The notes: generated by a model from the letters alone, not told the origin. A stretch of 64,000 nucleotides of DNA from Gyromitra esculenta (GCA_038503075.1 JBCAML010000021.1:558001-622000), one strand, 5' to 3'; counted from the stretch's first letter, positions 11,797-26,126 are shown. Translations and numbers: made by a program.

Positions 11797-14031
11797 ATGA
11801 TTAACAACATCGGGTTCCGACTTGGGGGGGTTGTGGTAGCATTTTGGTTACTATTTGGGGGCGCTATGGGGGTTGGAGAACCCTATACACTGATAGAACG
11901 TGGAGATAATGAATACTCGGCACACTTCAGGTAAATATATATCTCCCTGAAGAATTTCTGGTCGAATGATTACTAAACTTCGATGTAGTCAATTCATGAT
12001 GATAGCTCTTGGAGCATTCGCCGGCCTGCCTCTTATCTATCGTTTAGTTTCAGTCATCTACGGACGGATTCGGCTTATGGCAAGCTTGGGACTTGACAAC
12101 CAGCGATATTTCGCAACCCACAAGCACGAATGGGTTGGGTGGTTCAAGATAAATATCCTCTACTCTCCGTTTTGGAAAGTTCGCCACAACCGGGAATTAC
12201 AACTATCGCGTGCGGTTGATATTGGAACGCTCCCTACGAGATTCGAATCGTTTTTTTTGCTTGGATATATTGTTGGAAACATTGTCTTTTGCACTTACAA
12301 GATTGAGTGGGGTGCGGGAACCACCACCATGCTTGGGGATCTCCGAAACAGAACTGGTATCCTGGCAACTGTTAATATGGTGCCGTTGTTCTTGTTGGCT
12401 GGGAGAAATAATCCTTTGATTCAGTTGATGGGCATCTCTTTCGATACCTACAACTTGGTCCATCGCTGGCTCGGGAGAGTCGTTGTTCTTGAGGCAATCA
12501 CACACTCTTGTTGCTATATTGCGGCTAAAGTGATAAAGAGTGAGTTATATAGACGAAGGCATCCATTATTTATGTGCAATACTAATCTTCTTTAGGCGGT
12601 TGGGGACCCGTTGGAGAGGCTATCAGAACTAGCCAATTCATTAAGTTCGGCTTCATTGTGAGTTTATGCTGTACAAGCTTATTATAACATGAGATATATG
12701 CTGATGTGTAACTAGTCCACCGTCGCAATGACGTTTCTCATGCTCCATTCCCCATCCGCTCTCCGCCACGCCTTTTACGAGACCTTCCTCATGCTACACA
12801 TCCTCGGAGCTGTTTTCGCCCTCGTTGGTCTTTATATCCATTTGACCGTCGGCTCCTACTGGTGGGCCAGGTATGTCGAGGTCGCTATTGGTCTCTGGAT
12901 CTTTGATCGTACCGTGCGACTCTTGAGAATACTATACCGGAACGTCGGAAGAAAGATGACCACTGCAACCATCGAGGTCCTCCCTGGTGAAGCCGTCCGT
13001 GTCACTCTCGTAAGTTTTTGAGTTTTTTTTCCCCTTCCTGCAACCCTTTCATCTGCTGATTGCTTTCTTTAGAGACTCGCTCGCCCATGGAAATTCAGGC
13101 CTGGGCAACACGTTTATCTTTATGTTCCCAGCGTTGGTCTTTGGACATCCCACCCGTTCACTATTGCCTGGGGTGAACAACTCCAGAACTTCAAGATGGA
13201 CGACGAGAGACTCTCGTTCCACCGTCAAGATTTGATGCACGCTGGAGAGAAGACCATGTCTCTAGTTATCCGAAGAAGAACCGGGTTCACAGATGCCCTT
13301 TTCAAGAAGGCCGATGCTACCCCAAACAAAGTTATCACGTGCAGAGCTTTTGCCGAAGGGCCATATGGTAAGTCTTAGCTATTTCTTTAGGTCGCATTAG
13401 TGACTCTTAAACTGATTTTTTTAAAAGGCAAGGTCGACAGTCTTGGTAGTTACGGCACAGTCGTTTTGGTGGCTGGTGGTATCGGTATCACGCACCCTGT
13501 CCCGTTCATTAAGGATCTTGTCGAAGGATACGCCAACGGGACCATCGCTACTCGCCGTGTTGTTCTTGTTTGGGTTGTCCAGAGCCCAGGTAAATCTGCT
13601 TTCTGGCTTAGCTCATTTAATTTTTATACTAACCTGTGGGTGCTTTAGAACACTTGGAATGGATTCGCCCGTGGATGACCGATATCTTAGCTATGGATAG
13701 GCGGCGAGAGATCCTCGAGATCCAGCTGTTTGTGACTAGGCCAAGCTCAACTAAGGCCATCCACAGCCCTTCCGCAACCGTTCAGATGTTCCCTGGTAGA
13801 CGTAAGTTGAACGTTTCCTGTCTTTTTTTAAATATTGTAGTTAATCACTGACGCTTGCTGCTTTCAGCCAATATCGACACTATCCTTGATAGGGAGATCG
13901 AAAGAAGGATGGGAACTATGGCAGTAACAGTATGCGGAAGCGGTTCGCTGAGCGACGACGTCCGTCGAGCTGTACGTGCCAAAATGGACGTAGCAAACAT
14001 TGACTTTATCGAAGAAGCGTTTTCCTGGTAA
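11797..14031 (+). CDS. FRE-type ferric/cupric reductase transmembrane component
   Basis: Eight exons were assembled: 11797-11930, 11989-12539, 12596-12657, 12716-13009, 13073-13367, 13428-13589, 13649-13801 and 13868-14031. They give 604 residues; introns are 56-66 bp. The N-terminus is hydrophobic (possible signal or first membrane segment). The ferric-reductase domain has two bis-heme histidine pairs with the diagnostic spacing of 14: His203/His217 (HRWLGR...THS) and His277/His291. The cytosolic part has the FAD motif HPFT at about 374-377, GPYG at about 443-446, the nucleotide-binding VAGGIGITHP at about 457, CGSGS at about 573 and the family's terminal EEAFSW. It is expected to pass electrons from NADPH through FAD and two haems to extracellular Fe(III) or Cu(II) at the plasma membrane before high-affinity uptake. 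No oxidase/permease partner lies nearby. All key residues are present, so it should be active. Confidence 0.93.
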
Positions 14032-17000
14032 AGCACGACGAATGTAATAATCCAGGCTGTGCTTGGAAGAAAAAAAAACTTCGATTGACAAAACGTATTT
14101 CGTCTATCTTCAACATTCTTTTTTACTCCCTTCTTACGCTGAGCGTCTTCTTTTTGGGGCATCCGCGGTGCTGGTTTGGAACTAGCGTTATTTCTTTTGT
14201 TATTCTTTTTCTTTTTCCTTTCTTTTCTGCTCAGCGGTATTATTGGCCTGTGTGAGCGAGCCATTGTTACAAAATCTTGATTTTCTTCTTGTATTTACAT
14301 CTTAAGCTCTATACCTCGCATTTTTCTTCTTCTCCTTTTTGTTGATTAACTTTGCTGTGGTGGCGGAGCGATTTTTTTTATGTTTGAGTTCTTGCTATCT
14401 GGGTGTAAAGGAGTTGAACGAAACTGGGGAAAATTGGTTTTTTTTTTTATATAAGCGTATGCATGTACATGGGTTATTGACCTCTTTTTAAGAAAGTAAA
14501 TATAAACAGATAGTGGGAGGGGGGGGTTCTACTAGATATTAGTTCTTGTGACAGTGGTGCTTCATGATGTGGCAAGGGATTCTTGTGTTTGCAAAAATTA
14601 GAATGCGGGGGGGAGCGAGACGTATTTCACTCCTTAGAGTAAGACAGAGGGAGTGGAGTCGTGGGCAGTAGGAGACTGCCGTGGACAGGCAGACGAGACC
14701 AGAGACGCTGTTGTATCCGAGATTTGTGCTTTTGTCTCGGAAAGAGTGATCAGGCTAGCTGATCAGGGATATATATTAGTTCAGCATATATAGCGCGCGC
14801 GTTGACTTTGGGGGGAGTGTCTAGCCGCGTGACGCTCTCGGTCAACAGTTCGTAGCCGAAGCTGGTCACGGTCACGCCAGGGCATACACGGGGGATGGTT
14901 TTCTGGCTGGAAGTTTCTTTTTGGCTCTCAGCATAGGATGAACTGGTGTAAACCTCTTGTGTCCTAGACACATAAAAGGAAAGAAATGATATGTAATCAA
15001 GTAAAAGCTGTCTAAGGGTTTACAGTTGATCACTGTCGGTTTTCCCTCCGGTTTTCCTGCAAAGCAATACACTAACATACGTCACTATCTTCAACATCTG
15101 ATTCTACGCGGAAACCCTCGGGGTTTCAAGTCTAGATCTCTAGATCTATGAAATTTCTGGTTTGGTGATACGTACGCGCCATAATTAGTCAGCCATAGTA
15201 ACTTGGTGCTTAAAACCCCAGAGATACATGTATGGTCTAGAACACTCACATTCCATCACTCGAGACTACTGATTATCTCGATAATCAACATGTTGATAAA
15301 CTGTTGGACGATTAGGAGTAATAATCAATCTTCGAATAAGGTACTTGCTAGATCCTTATAAGTCACTAATATCATTGGTCTTGTAAAAACGCGCTGAAAC
15401 ACGGGGAAATAACGTTGAGCGTTGCCTCACACTTAAAAGCACATTCATAAATCAAAGAGAAATACCATCTTTATAGATTGAGTTATCCAACAAGATAGTT
15501 TTAAAATACTCCCTTATTTTTGTTACATATCTCACAGCCAATGCAAGTACGCCAAGGGAAGAACCAAGAGCGGAATTGCAAGTCAATATGCAAAACATAC
15601 ATCATAGATATGTATATTTCGTAATTATATATTTTCTCCCACGGCCATACACTTGTACATGTGACATTGGCATCTTAAACCAAGCGGTGGACTGAAATGT
15701 GGTATACATCGATATCTGCGCTGATTGGTCATTGTATTATCTCCACACGATCGGCACCACGACTTCACTTTTGTTCTAGTATCGTTTTTCTTTTTCATTT
15801 CGATAAGTTCGTGGAAGGCTTAGGCATAAAATGCCAATGTCTTAGGTCGTCAATTGCGCTGGTCTATTATTCCAGACGTGAGTGCTGGGGCATGAATGGT
15901 AAGCGCCTAGACCAGGGGTAAGACATACGTCTAAGCCTGCTTGATGCCACATTTTGTGTCGCAAGCAGGAGGGACATATGATCGCCTACTTCAATGCAAA
16001 CGCCTTGCTATATTTATTTGATAAATGATATTCGAGGCAGCAGAATAATTGATTTTTCGGGTAGATGGCTTCCGTATGGCTCTTGGGGTAATGGGGTAAT
16101 ATATCACTTTGTGTTGAGGTTTGCCCCGCTATTGAACTCAGGGGTCTCTGAGGTGTCAATGGTAACACATCGGTGGCGCAGCAGCTTCAGGCCGCTTTAT
16201 CGAGCCACCGTATTATTTCATCGAGTGATGTTTTATGACTATAAAATATAGGTTAGCACTTAGCTTATGCAAGTAGAAACACACAGCTCCAGCATACAGC
16301 ATGCTATATGAATCCCACACTTGGTCATGGTGAAATCGAGTAAATTTAGATTCCGCTCAAATCGAGTGATATTCGATGATATCAACACGTTCTCAATCCT
16401 CGTGTGCCTCTAGTTTCTTAATTAAGGCTAGACTATTACTGTAATAATATCTGAAGAGTATAATAGAACAAAGACGGAAATAATTCGGGGGCAGTACACT
16501 CACGAGGCGAAGCCTCATGCCATGTTCTCCGATATTTCAGACCATAATTGTTATAACTTATGGTTACACACCCACGGAAGTTCTGAGACCTTTACCAGAT
16601 AACAAGATGGAGCTAGAAAATTTTTTTGAAAAAAATTGTCAGCTGACCATTCCCTACTGGCAGAGTACATATGTACATGTAGAGTCGTTCCACCTACATA
16701 CGCGGTGTAACAGCATCCTGCAGGGGAAAAATATAAACCCGTGATGACTTTATGATTCATTGGTGCCTAAGACTAGGGCTGAGGCGTGATGATATCCGTA
16801 TCAAATGCGATGCCAAACCCATATTGGACGCTCCTGTACGATGCAGCCGGCAGTTGTCATAGGACACAACCGGATTCTCGTTTAAGAGCGAATAGTTATG
16901 ACTCGAGTGCTTGGTAGTTAATATTTTTTTTGTTGGGAGGGATCCTGCTCATTAAGGTGGGGTTTTTGTTCCTATGGAACAGGTCATACTTTCATTCCCG

Positions 17001-17695
17001 TTCGCTGAGGGGTTTGTATATTAGATAAACGGCTGTAGTACTATCGCTCTATCAGAGTTCTGGCTGTAGAAGAATTTGCCGTATGTATTCCTGGCTTTGT
17101 GAGGAATTGTTTTGCGTGCGCTAGGCCTCAACTGTAAGGGTACCTGCTCAACCTAATATCGTTGTAGAGCAATTTTACTATATAATTAAAGGGAGCTGTT
17201 GCTAAGCGTCTCTTGGAAATAGGATCGGCCGAGTGATGGTTTAGGTAGAAGCAAGAAAGGAAGTAGTTAAACCTGCTGTTCTGTTAATGACAGTGAAGCA
17301 CAAGAAGATTAAGTGTGCAGACGATAAGTACTAGCCGACCAGCAGTTTTGTTACCATGTGACCGAATTCGCAACCACATCTCCTCCCATGATTCAGCTGA
17401 CTTGCATCTTGGAAATACTTGTATCAATAGATACTCTCCGGTCTTCTAGGATGAACAAACACCACCACACTAAATCACGAGATATAGCTAAAGGTAGCAC
17501 ATAATATATTCTTATTTACACAATCCAACACCAGAAGCAAAGACCGTTTTTTTTCAAATACGAGGAAGTGGGGAAGAGAGATGAGAAGCCCAGAATTTAA
17601 GAGTATGAAAAACACAGATAGACAGCAAAGTCCGGAATTTCTTAGTATAAATGTATTTTTCGAGCGATACGATTATGTAGCTGACTTTCTAGCAT
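14032..17695. other. Intergenic, no gene recognised
   Basis: AT-rich spacer of 3.7 kb between the ferric reductase and TIM17. It holds TACATGTA palindromes near 15225 and 16672 and copies of the bipartite motif at 16222, 16363 and (partial) 17230. No protein-like frame was found on either strand. Confidence 0.45.
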
Positions 17696-18449
17696 TTACG
17701 CAGGTAATGCTGGTGCTTCGACCTTAGTGGCGTCCGAGGGCAACTTTAAAATGGGAAGAGATAGTGTTAATATTATATTCACCCATTCGAAGCAAGCAAA
17801 CCCGAAGGGGAGGGGGGAGCAAACCGGAGGATTCTGCGGCACATTATTCGCAGCCATAACTCTATTCAACCCGATTCCCACACCCTCAATAATCGCCAAC
17901 AAGCACGCACACCCAATCGCCGAGTTCCTGGTCGCCTTCAAACCACCTCTGACAGCGAGCGCACCTCCCGTGAAGAACCCCGCGATGACTAAAACCACAC
18001 AACTATCAACATCATCTCTCTCCATCATCTTATGTGGTACGGTAGAAACATACTAGCGTTATAAGGATCCTCCTTCTGCCTTACCCCCTTAACCGCACAA
18101 TCGAATGTCGAGAACAGCCCACCCCACACGCCAAAGTTACCACCGAGGACTGGGGCACGAGCTTTGATTGCGGTTAAAGCGCCAATCCGACGTTCGCCCT
18201 GGGCGCTGCGTCAGTATAATGTCACCACCTAAGAAGAATGTGATAGTAGAACATACTGTAGGTGAGTTTCGGAATCCTTTTACACCGTGCCATATTGCGC
18301 CACCGATCGCCTATCGTGCATAATAGTCAGTTACAAGGCTGAGAAAAGTAGCAGCAGCAATAGGAGGACAAAGAACATACACCCATAGAGAAAGCACCAC
18401 CGAAGTCATTGAGGATGACCCACGGGCAGGGATCGCGCGTATGATCCAT
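17696..18449 (-). CDS. TIM17: Mitochondrial inner membrane translocase subunit Tim17
   Basis: Minus-strand exons are 18381-18449, 18257-18310, 18054-18198, 17825-17988 and 17696-17743, giving 159 residues, the usual size for Tim17. The protein starts [20 protein letters not shown], continues through [15 protein letters not shown] and [15 protein letters not shown], and has the signature [17 protein letters not shown]...[18 protein letters not shown]. Four membrane helices are expected. Tim17 is the voltage-sensing and gating partner of Tim23 in the presequence translocase that imports matrix proteins. The acidic N-terminal aspartates of the family are present. The last intron (17744-17824, 81 bp) has no stop and is a multiple of three, so unspliced mRNA would encode a 186-residue form with 27 extra residues. 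It is treated as an intron because removing it restores normal length and it begins GT and ends AG. Confidence 0.95.
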
Positions 18450-19735
18450 TGAGTTTCAGTTGTTGGCAAACGACAGATGGGGTGGCTAAGCGGTTCCTGG
18501 AAGCGGGAGTATTGACAGGTAAGGGCAGCTGTGGTCGTGGTGGGTTGAGCCGCTCAGTCGGGAAAGAGAGAGAGGTTATCGATTAGCGACGTCGGTGATG
18601 TCGGTTGCGAAGGGCTCAAGTAAAGTTTTATCCCTGTGCATGGAAAAAAAGGTTGTGGCTTGGCGCGAAGAGCAGCGATCATTTTGTTAGCCGAGGTGGA
18701 AAATTCGACAAGTACGTTTGTCTCTTCATGGAATAGCACGCGGCCCAAGGAGCGGATCCAGATCTCCTTCGATAATAAATTTGAAAAATCACTTACTAAG
18801 CTAAGCTACAAGATACATCCACTAGCCCTAAATTTTAGATCTATGTATTTTTTGTAGTCCCTAGAATGATTTATATTAAATAGAAGCTCCTGGGTTCACG
18901 AGATTTGGTTATATGTATGTGTCCGATTTTGGTGATGCAATGGGAATTTATGGGTACTATGATTCCAAAAACTGCAGCTCATGACACTCTGAATAGGACG
19001 AAGACTTCACGCTCACTCGTCCTATCCACTAGAAGTAGCAGAGAGAAACGCACAATACAGCAAGAGGGATAGTTTGAAGGTCAGCAAGGTCTTCATCCCT
19101 CCCGTCCTCTCCATCAGAAATATTAGAGAAGCGCACAATACAGCGAGACGGCGTCACCCCATGTCACGACTCCCACTCAGCTCACATATTCTAGGCACGA
19201 ATAGCTCCCCTCTGGAAACCCTCGTTAAACTCCGTTTCGATGGCTAACATCTCGGTCCTGGATTATTGTAGCTACCAGCTAGAACCACAGTGCCGACGAT
19301 CTCGAGTTCCAGTGCTCCTATGCACTCTGCCATTGTACTCATCAGTCGAATTAGCCGTGCCTTGTGCATGTGGACTGCAGTAAAGTTTCCGTTCTCTACA
19401 CACAATTCTCCTATGGCTTTCGCATGGGCTAAACTTTATGTATGGAGATATAGCGATATAATTGTGAATCTGGCTTTCGCGTCATGATATATCACTCGAT
19501 ATATCAACTCTCATAGACCAAATATCGAGTAGATTGAGAATTTAGCATTATATAACATAGAGTGTTCAGATGTATTCTAATCCACTCGAGTGCTAATTTT
19601 GTACTTTCATTCCTTCGCTAACCTTCATATTCACCTGCGGTCACTCGGCTTCTAAAGCCAAAAACAAGCATCCAAATCTATTACTTTTATCCAACCCCAT
19701 TATAACCCCTCATCCAACCACACTCCACGTTAGCC
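18450..19735. other. Intergenic between TIM17 and dynactin p62
   Basis: No gene is recognised. The stretch includes the TIM17 promoter and the 3' flank of the dynactin gene. A copy of the bipartite motif sits at 19482-19498 in minus orientation, and a second CGAGT half follows at about 19525. Confidence 0.4.
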
Positions 19736-21685
19736 CTAGCTTTTCCGACTTCCCCTCACCGCCGCCGCCACTGCCTGCGCTGCCCCCATTCCGCTAGCCG
19801 CCCCCCCAAAACTCATCCCCAACCCCGGCCCCACTCCAGGCTTCGAAACATTATAGCTACCCGGCCTCCCTAGCGGCCTCACCGGCACCCCATCCATACT
19901 CCCAACCGTATCAGCCCCTTCCGTAGTCTTCATACCACCAAATTTCCCGATCCTCCCCAGTCCCAATACAGACCAATAGGTATGTTCCCTCTTCTCCTTC
20001 TGCTCTCGCCCTCCACCCAGCCCATCTTCACGTTCAAGATCCGTCTCATACTCGACCCTCACCGAGACCGGTATCTGAACGATACGGTCAAGCTCCATAA
20101 CAGGCCCCAGACCATCCGGACCCTCATCGGGCTCTAGTTCCGCTATACCTTCCAACTCATCTTCGACCGGAAGCAACGGTGGCACGATCTCTATGACAAC
20201 CGTGGTCCAATTACGGCCCGCGTCCCACACAGTGCCAGTATTCGCTGTTTTCTTCCCAGTCCGTCTGGCCTTCCATGTTGTTGCACCTGCGGTCCCTGGG
20301 GCTCCAGTAGCGCCGGCGGAGGCGAGTGCCTCGTCCCATACGTCGGTGTTTGCGCCGACTTCGAAATCGGGACATAGGATTGTGACCTCTGTCGGGAAGC
20401 GGCCGGGGGTGCGTTGGGGGGTTGCTAGTGTGACGTTTATGGGGTCGAAGAGAGGGTTGGTGACTGTTAGTAAGAATTGGTGGGTATTTAGTGGCGTTAA
20501 ATTGCTGTATGATACGGATGTTGGGTCTAGTCGACTGATGGATAGGGCAGGGATGTAGTTCATTGCGACGAGCTTAATACGGAATCGTGTGGTCGTTACC
20601 TTACTTTCAGGCTTGACGAGGATATGGCGACACGCCCGACAACGCTTTGAGCGTTTTGTGCGTAGGAGGGCAGCGAGTGGCCGGAGTTGGTCAGTGAAGA
20701 GGGGATTGTGGGGCTGTATTATTTTCTGTTGCAAGGAGACGGTCCCGGTAAAACCAACGGTGCGCATTTTGGTGATAAGCGCAGATTCGTCACGGGTGGG
20801 TTGGACATGCTCGTATTCGTGCCAGTCGGGTTTCTGTTTGGCGGTTTGCTTTCCGACACCGAGGGAGGTACCGAAACCACGTTTACTGACACTCAGCGTA
20901 GAGGAATAGAGGCCCATTAAGCGGGAAAGGGCTCCGGGAGAGGTGCCAAATTCGTCGGTGCCTGAACCAGCACGTTGAGTGGCGTAGTGGGTTTTAAGAC
21001 GGGCATACATCTCTTCTTGTGTGAGGGGGGCGGTTTCAACTGGCGCAGAGATAGTAAGGGCTATGTTAGGGGAAGAGAGTGGGAAATAAGAATCTGTGGA
21101 TGTGGAGAATGAGGACGTAGAGGAAGAAGTTTGGAGAGAGGGAGGTTTAAGTTTGGCAGCTAGCTGGGCAGTTATTGATGTGGGCTTTTCGAAAGAGATG
21201 CCAATCTCGGTAGAGGCCCATGAGCAGTGGGGGCAAAGAAGGATATATGGTGAAGTACTGGAATCATCGGTGGCGGTGATGGAGAGGGAAGCAAAGCAGA
21301 TAGGACATGAGAAACAGTTGCGTGTACACCTAGAGATACTTCATAAGCCCCCATACATGATGGCAAGAGTGAGAGAAGCATACCGGTTCCCTTCAGTCTT
21401 GACTGTAGAGCTCGGTACTTCAAACAGACAGCTTGGGCAGAAGTAACACACGATCTCGTCGTGTACGCATCGTGGACATCGTATCTGGTTGCAGTCCTCG
21501 CAGTATAGCAGATTCTCTAGTGGAAACAACGAGAAGTTTGATCGTGCAGAACCGGGGTCGAAGGTTTCATCAGATTCCTCAGGGTCGGCATTTTCGGCGG
21601 TCTTTTTTGCTGAAGACTTGCTTGGCGTGATGGGGATTGAGTCGTTGCAAGGGCAGGATATGTGGATTGTGGGGAATGAGGTCAT
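19736..21685 (-). CDS. Dynactin subunit 4 (p62)
   Basis: Two exons were assembled: 21384-21685 and 19736-21329, with a 54-bp intron, giving 631 residues. The N-terminal region is cysteine-rich and conserved: ENLLYCEDCNQIRCPRC, then YFCPSCLFEVPSS, then across the splice CTRNCFSCPIC and LLCPHC, forming zinc-binding modules. A further CRACRHIL motif lies mid-protein. The rest is the beta-rich dynactin p62 domain. p62 sits in the pointed-end complex of the dynactin Arp1 filament and helps cargo binding and dynein-driven transport along microtubules. The C-terminal 60 residues are glycine/alanine-rich and probably disordered. The start ATG is the first in frame and gives the usual short leader before the zinc motifs. 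Confidence 0.93.
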
Positions 21686-23130
21686 GGCGTGAAACGTCGA
21701 GAGTCTTGGTATGTGGATTCGAACTATAGATGGGATAACGTTAGTTGTTCTTGCTACAGGAGCTCAATGAGTGTGTACATGTATGTACAATTCTGGGGGA
21801 AGTGATATGGCTTGTGGGGGAGATTTCGAGGCTCTGGGGTTGAGTTGCTGGATGCGGGACGTCGTGGTTAGCGCATGTGAGGCTCTGCGGCTTCGCTAGC
21901 AACGTTGCACTGCAGGAACGCGGCTGGGCGTTTCTGCCCCACCACAACTCATACATGTAAATGAACATCATCCCATCTATCTTCCGGACAAACTCATTGA
22001 AGCCGAGAATATTCAGCAAGAACTTTACAGCAGGATTGGCTGGTAAAAACTCGGGGGCGCTGAGTGGACGTCGTGAACTGCAATATCCTATCGAAGGATG
22101 GCTATCTTTAACAATTCCAATAGAGTATTTATTTAAGTGGCAATGCAATATCGTGTTTCATCTTTCAAGACATAAAACTAACAACCTAGAACTCCTTAGA
22201 TACTTAAGCGTCTACACAGCCGGGATATTCTGAGAATCTCATAATGGATGAGAATCACTATTTCTTTTCGGTCATCAAACCCCGTAGTATCAATATAATC
22301 ACCAGGAGCATTGATATCATTACATTCCAAGACTCTCGTAATTGGAATAACTGGAAGCAGTAAAAATCTTATGAAAAGAACTATTAATGCACCAACTTTT
22401 AAAAACGCTATGAAGGCCTATCCTTACCTAGCCGCCATAAATTTCCGATCCCGATTATTGAAAAAGGTATGCATATGGATTTGAATTTTTTGTTTTAGGA
22501 AGAATCTAAGGGCTATGATAACCATTGAGGGGCTCTAGGCATAGTGGTATTGATCTATTCGCTTATGGGCCGCATTGGAAGCAGAATGTCCGGCGGTTCA
22601 AGAAAAGATGGTAGAGTAAAATGTAAACCCCTTTTAAACCTTTTAGATTACTCAATCAAAGCTCTAGACATTTGGGAGCAGAGAAAACATGAGATCTAAT
22701 CTATAGCTAATCTTGTCGCCAGATCTAACTTGTTAGGATCTGATTGAAAAAACGTTTGGGCGTGCTCTCCGTGTCCCCGGACACTGTGTATCACCACTAG
22801 CCTAAAACTTCCCCGCCAGCTAACCCGCCCTCTCCTCCGGGAATCAAGAAAACTGCAAATTTGATCTTTTTTGCCAGGCTCTTCAGATATAATGTAGTGT
22901 GACAGCAATCACCTGTAACCCAATCCTCTACTCTACTCGGAGCTATCGTGTTACCCAAGATATGTCAGTATACCGAATGACTAGACGAAACTAAAGACGA
23001 TCACCGGGTGATACCGACCAAAAGGATCCCAGGCGACTTTTGTCCGGATTTGCGAGGCAAAACACAATGAGTGGGTACATATCCAGGAGGGCAGCATGGA
23101 TAGTCGTGTTGTTCTCAACTTGACCAAGTT

Positions 23131-23500
23131 TCATTCGCTCGAGTATTTCCGTCCATGGGAGTGCATGCTATTTGCTAGGTCGCTTAGCGCGTCTAGGACC
23201 TTCTCTTTGAGACTGGGGTCGAGTTCAACTTCGTTAATGGATTTTAAACTCTTGGGAAGGTTTAGTTGCGATTCTAGCCTCGTCAATAGAATCATCTCGG
23301 ATTTAAAAGCCTTGTTAATTGCCCTAAGAAATTCCTTGAGGATCTCGGATATTTGGTCCCTCTATGCTAGGTTAGAGGTTGATAGGAGAGGCTGAAGGGT
23401 CGGTGATCCCGGAGGCCCTAGCCTTAATAGCTATGAGATTACTCTTGACAGTCTCCATACATCCGTCTAGAGTTGCCGGTTCGCTAGAGGGAGAATCCAT
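23131..23500 (-). pseudogene. Broken small helical ORF, unknown family
   Basis: On the minus strand an ATG frame beginning MDSPSSEPATLDGCMETVKS runs 43 codons to a stop. The adjacent frame then continues with a long charged, leucine-spaced helix (SEILKEFLRAINKAFKSEM...LDPSLKEKVLDALSDL) to a stop at 23131. The two halves share composition and look like one amphipathic protein split by a single frameshift near 23370. An unrecognised intron could also explain it. The family is not identified; gag-like proteins and small coiled-coil proteins are both possible. Confidence 0.25.
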
Positions 23501-26126
23501 CAATGGGCTAGGGCGGGAGATAACCTAGGTAAGAGTTGAACTTATGATTTGTGAAAGTTAGTGCAGTTTTGTCGATGGGTATGATATACTGAGGATGGGG
23601 ATTTTAAGACTCGTGATGTGTTGGATTGAGAGGTTGCTGATTGTCGGGAAGGATTGGACTTATCTGAGAGAGATGGAGGATATAACTATATAGCTATATC
23701 TCCTGGCGGTATACAATAAGATGCTTCGAGCTAAAAAAAGCATAGAAGCATTACAAACGGAGGGTAGCTAGATGTTCTGGGTCTATACATTTCTTTACAT
23801 CCAAAAAAAAAAACCCCCCTCCCTTTGTTCCTCCTTCACCTAAACTTCATGCCTTTGATATTACGAACATGACTGATCACTCGCCTTTCCCGTTTTCTAG
23901 AACAGAATAGATTCAAGTCTTCATATTACTACGACTATGTATATGGAGTATATAATGCTTTAGACAGCTGCAAAGCTCCATGATTTTCTGGATGTTCGCA
24001 ACTGTATATATGCAGCTGCAGTAGCTGCGGCTCTGCAGGTCACCTCCGCCCAATGGCCGCTGTATCATTGGTAGTTTCTTTGTATGCCACAAAGATCTAG
24101 ATGCCTTTAGGACTCCTGAATGATATGGATGGAGTAGAGTTCCTACAAATTCCAATAAATACTATAGATACTTTTTAATGCGACAGAGATGCTTCTAGTA
24201 AATGCGTTTACACTCAGAAAATGCGAAGGCTATCCGACAACTCTATCCGTTTATTAGCCATGGCCGGAGATTGCCCGGGACATGATGTGTTGCAGGATCT
24301 TCTCAATAGTTAGGGTCAAGTCATGCTCAGTTCTACCAAGTACGTGTATCTACATGTGAGATACGAACAAAACAAAACAGTTCTGTCACGTATAAGTTGC
24401 GAGAAGCCCTTTAGTATTATAACTAGGCCTGACACTTGCCCTTAAGCTTGAGAAGCATAGAATCTGAACCTGCTGCGAGAAAAATTCCTGCGAAATTCCT
24501 GTCGACGATCCTGGGGCGGAAATTTATTTTCCTAGTAAGCGCTTTAATGCACCAAAAAAAAGGCGGAATTTTTCAAATTCCGAAAATTTAGACAATAAGA
24601 TGCTTTCGAATTTCCATCTACACATATGGGAATACATATATATATACCAAAAGGCTAATGCTATGGAAATGCATATGCTATTTTTTTACCTATTTAAAAT
24701 AAGGAAGCAGTGATTTAGTAATTGGAAAGGGAAAAAAGAAACCAATGTTATGTGCACGGAATTAAGCACTTCAATTGATCAATTGCGTGCGTGTATCATG
24801 TCTAAAATGTCACAGCAATTGGCGCAAGCAGCAAGCAGCAACCGATTTCTCAACGCAAGCTAGTGGAATTAGTGAGAGCACGATTTTCATTTTGGAAAGG
24901 ATGCTCAATTGGGTTTGTTGAATTCGTAACTTTCGATTCCACGATTTCCCTACTATTCCTCACTCATTTGGCTAGTTTAATTTTGCTTCTGTTACTAACC
25001 ATTACCGATAGAAAGACTAACTATAGTACTATGGTAAATACCTAACATTAAGAGTAAAATTTAGTAGCTATTGATCGTTCACCATTCTAGGTCTAGATGC
25101 CGGTAGAGGAGGTGTGGTGGACGGCAAATGCGAAAGTTCTAGCCCAACCGCTCGCAGATTTCTTTGTACCTATAAATTTCAATTTAAGTGGTATGAAAAG
25201 GCATAATTAATGCGGCGCATGATTGTGGGTTGATCTAATCCTCGTTCTTTGTTGAAACGCGGCGAATTCTAGATATAACGAGGATTTTCCATATTTCTAC
25301 TCTATTCGGTTTTTCACAGGAAAACTTAGGCCTGGGCTCTCCCTATCCCCTACTGCGACGGCTGCTGCCCTACGGTACGCGGCAAGATGCGCCAGAGGAG
25401 CTGGGTAAGAGACTAACGAAGCCTTAGATATTCAGCTAGTCAGGCGATCTATACTTTTCTGAAAACGAATTGCGTAGTAGCTGAATAACACTGAATTGGA
25501 TCAATTACTTATATGTCTAGTTGTTTACTGGGAAAAAACCCCGTAAAAGGCGACGAGTCCCCCCACCTATAGCTCAATCGCCCTATAGGGGTTCGTTTAT
25601 AAAGGTGATTGTCCTGTAATTATAAGAGTACCGCGTGGTATGCTTGCAGGCGGCCCCGATTTCTATTTACAGATACTGACACACGGTGCGGCTGATTTGT
25701 ATATTAAGTTCTAAAGGATTGGGGAGCATGTCCCTCCTTATTCCTGCAATATATATACATACATATGCGCATATACACGTATGTAAATATGTTATATGTA
25801 CATATATACGAGAGTGTGAGTACCCGGCCAAGGCTTACCATTTGCATATATATATGGTGCTCCGTATGCATGTAAGCAGGCCTATATATAACTATTTATC
25901 GCGCCTTTTCACTAACCTCGCGTGCGTGTTCGGTTTCACTTGTAATTACCGAAGGTTTTTATGTAACAATGTCTATATCATATAGTTCCAGTGTACGGAA
26001 ACTAACCCATTACGAATCGATAATTGTGGATGGGGATGGGAACAAGCTTATATTTTAATTACTAGGCATAGCTATGTATATATTGGTGATATTCTGACGT
26101 ATCTTAGATAGATGTGGATGAAGTAT

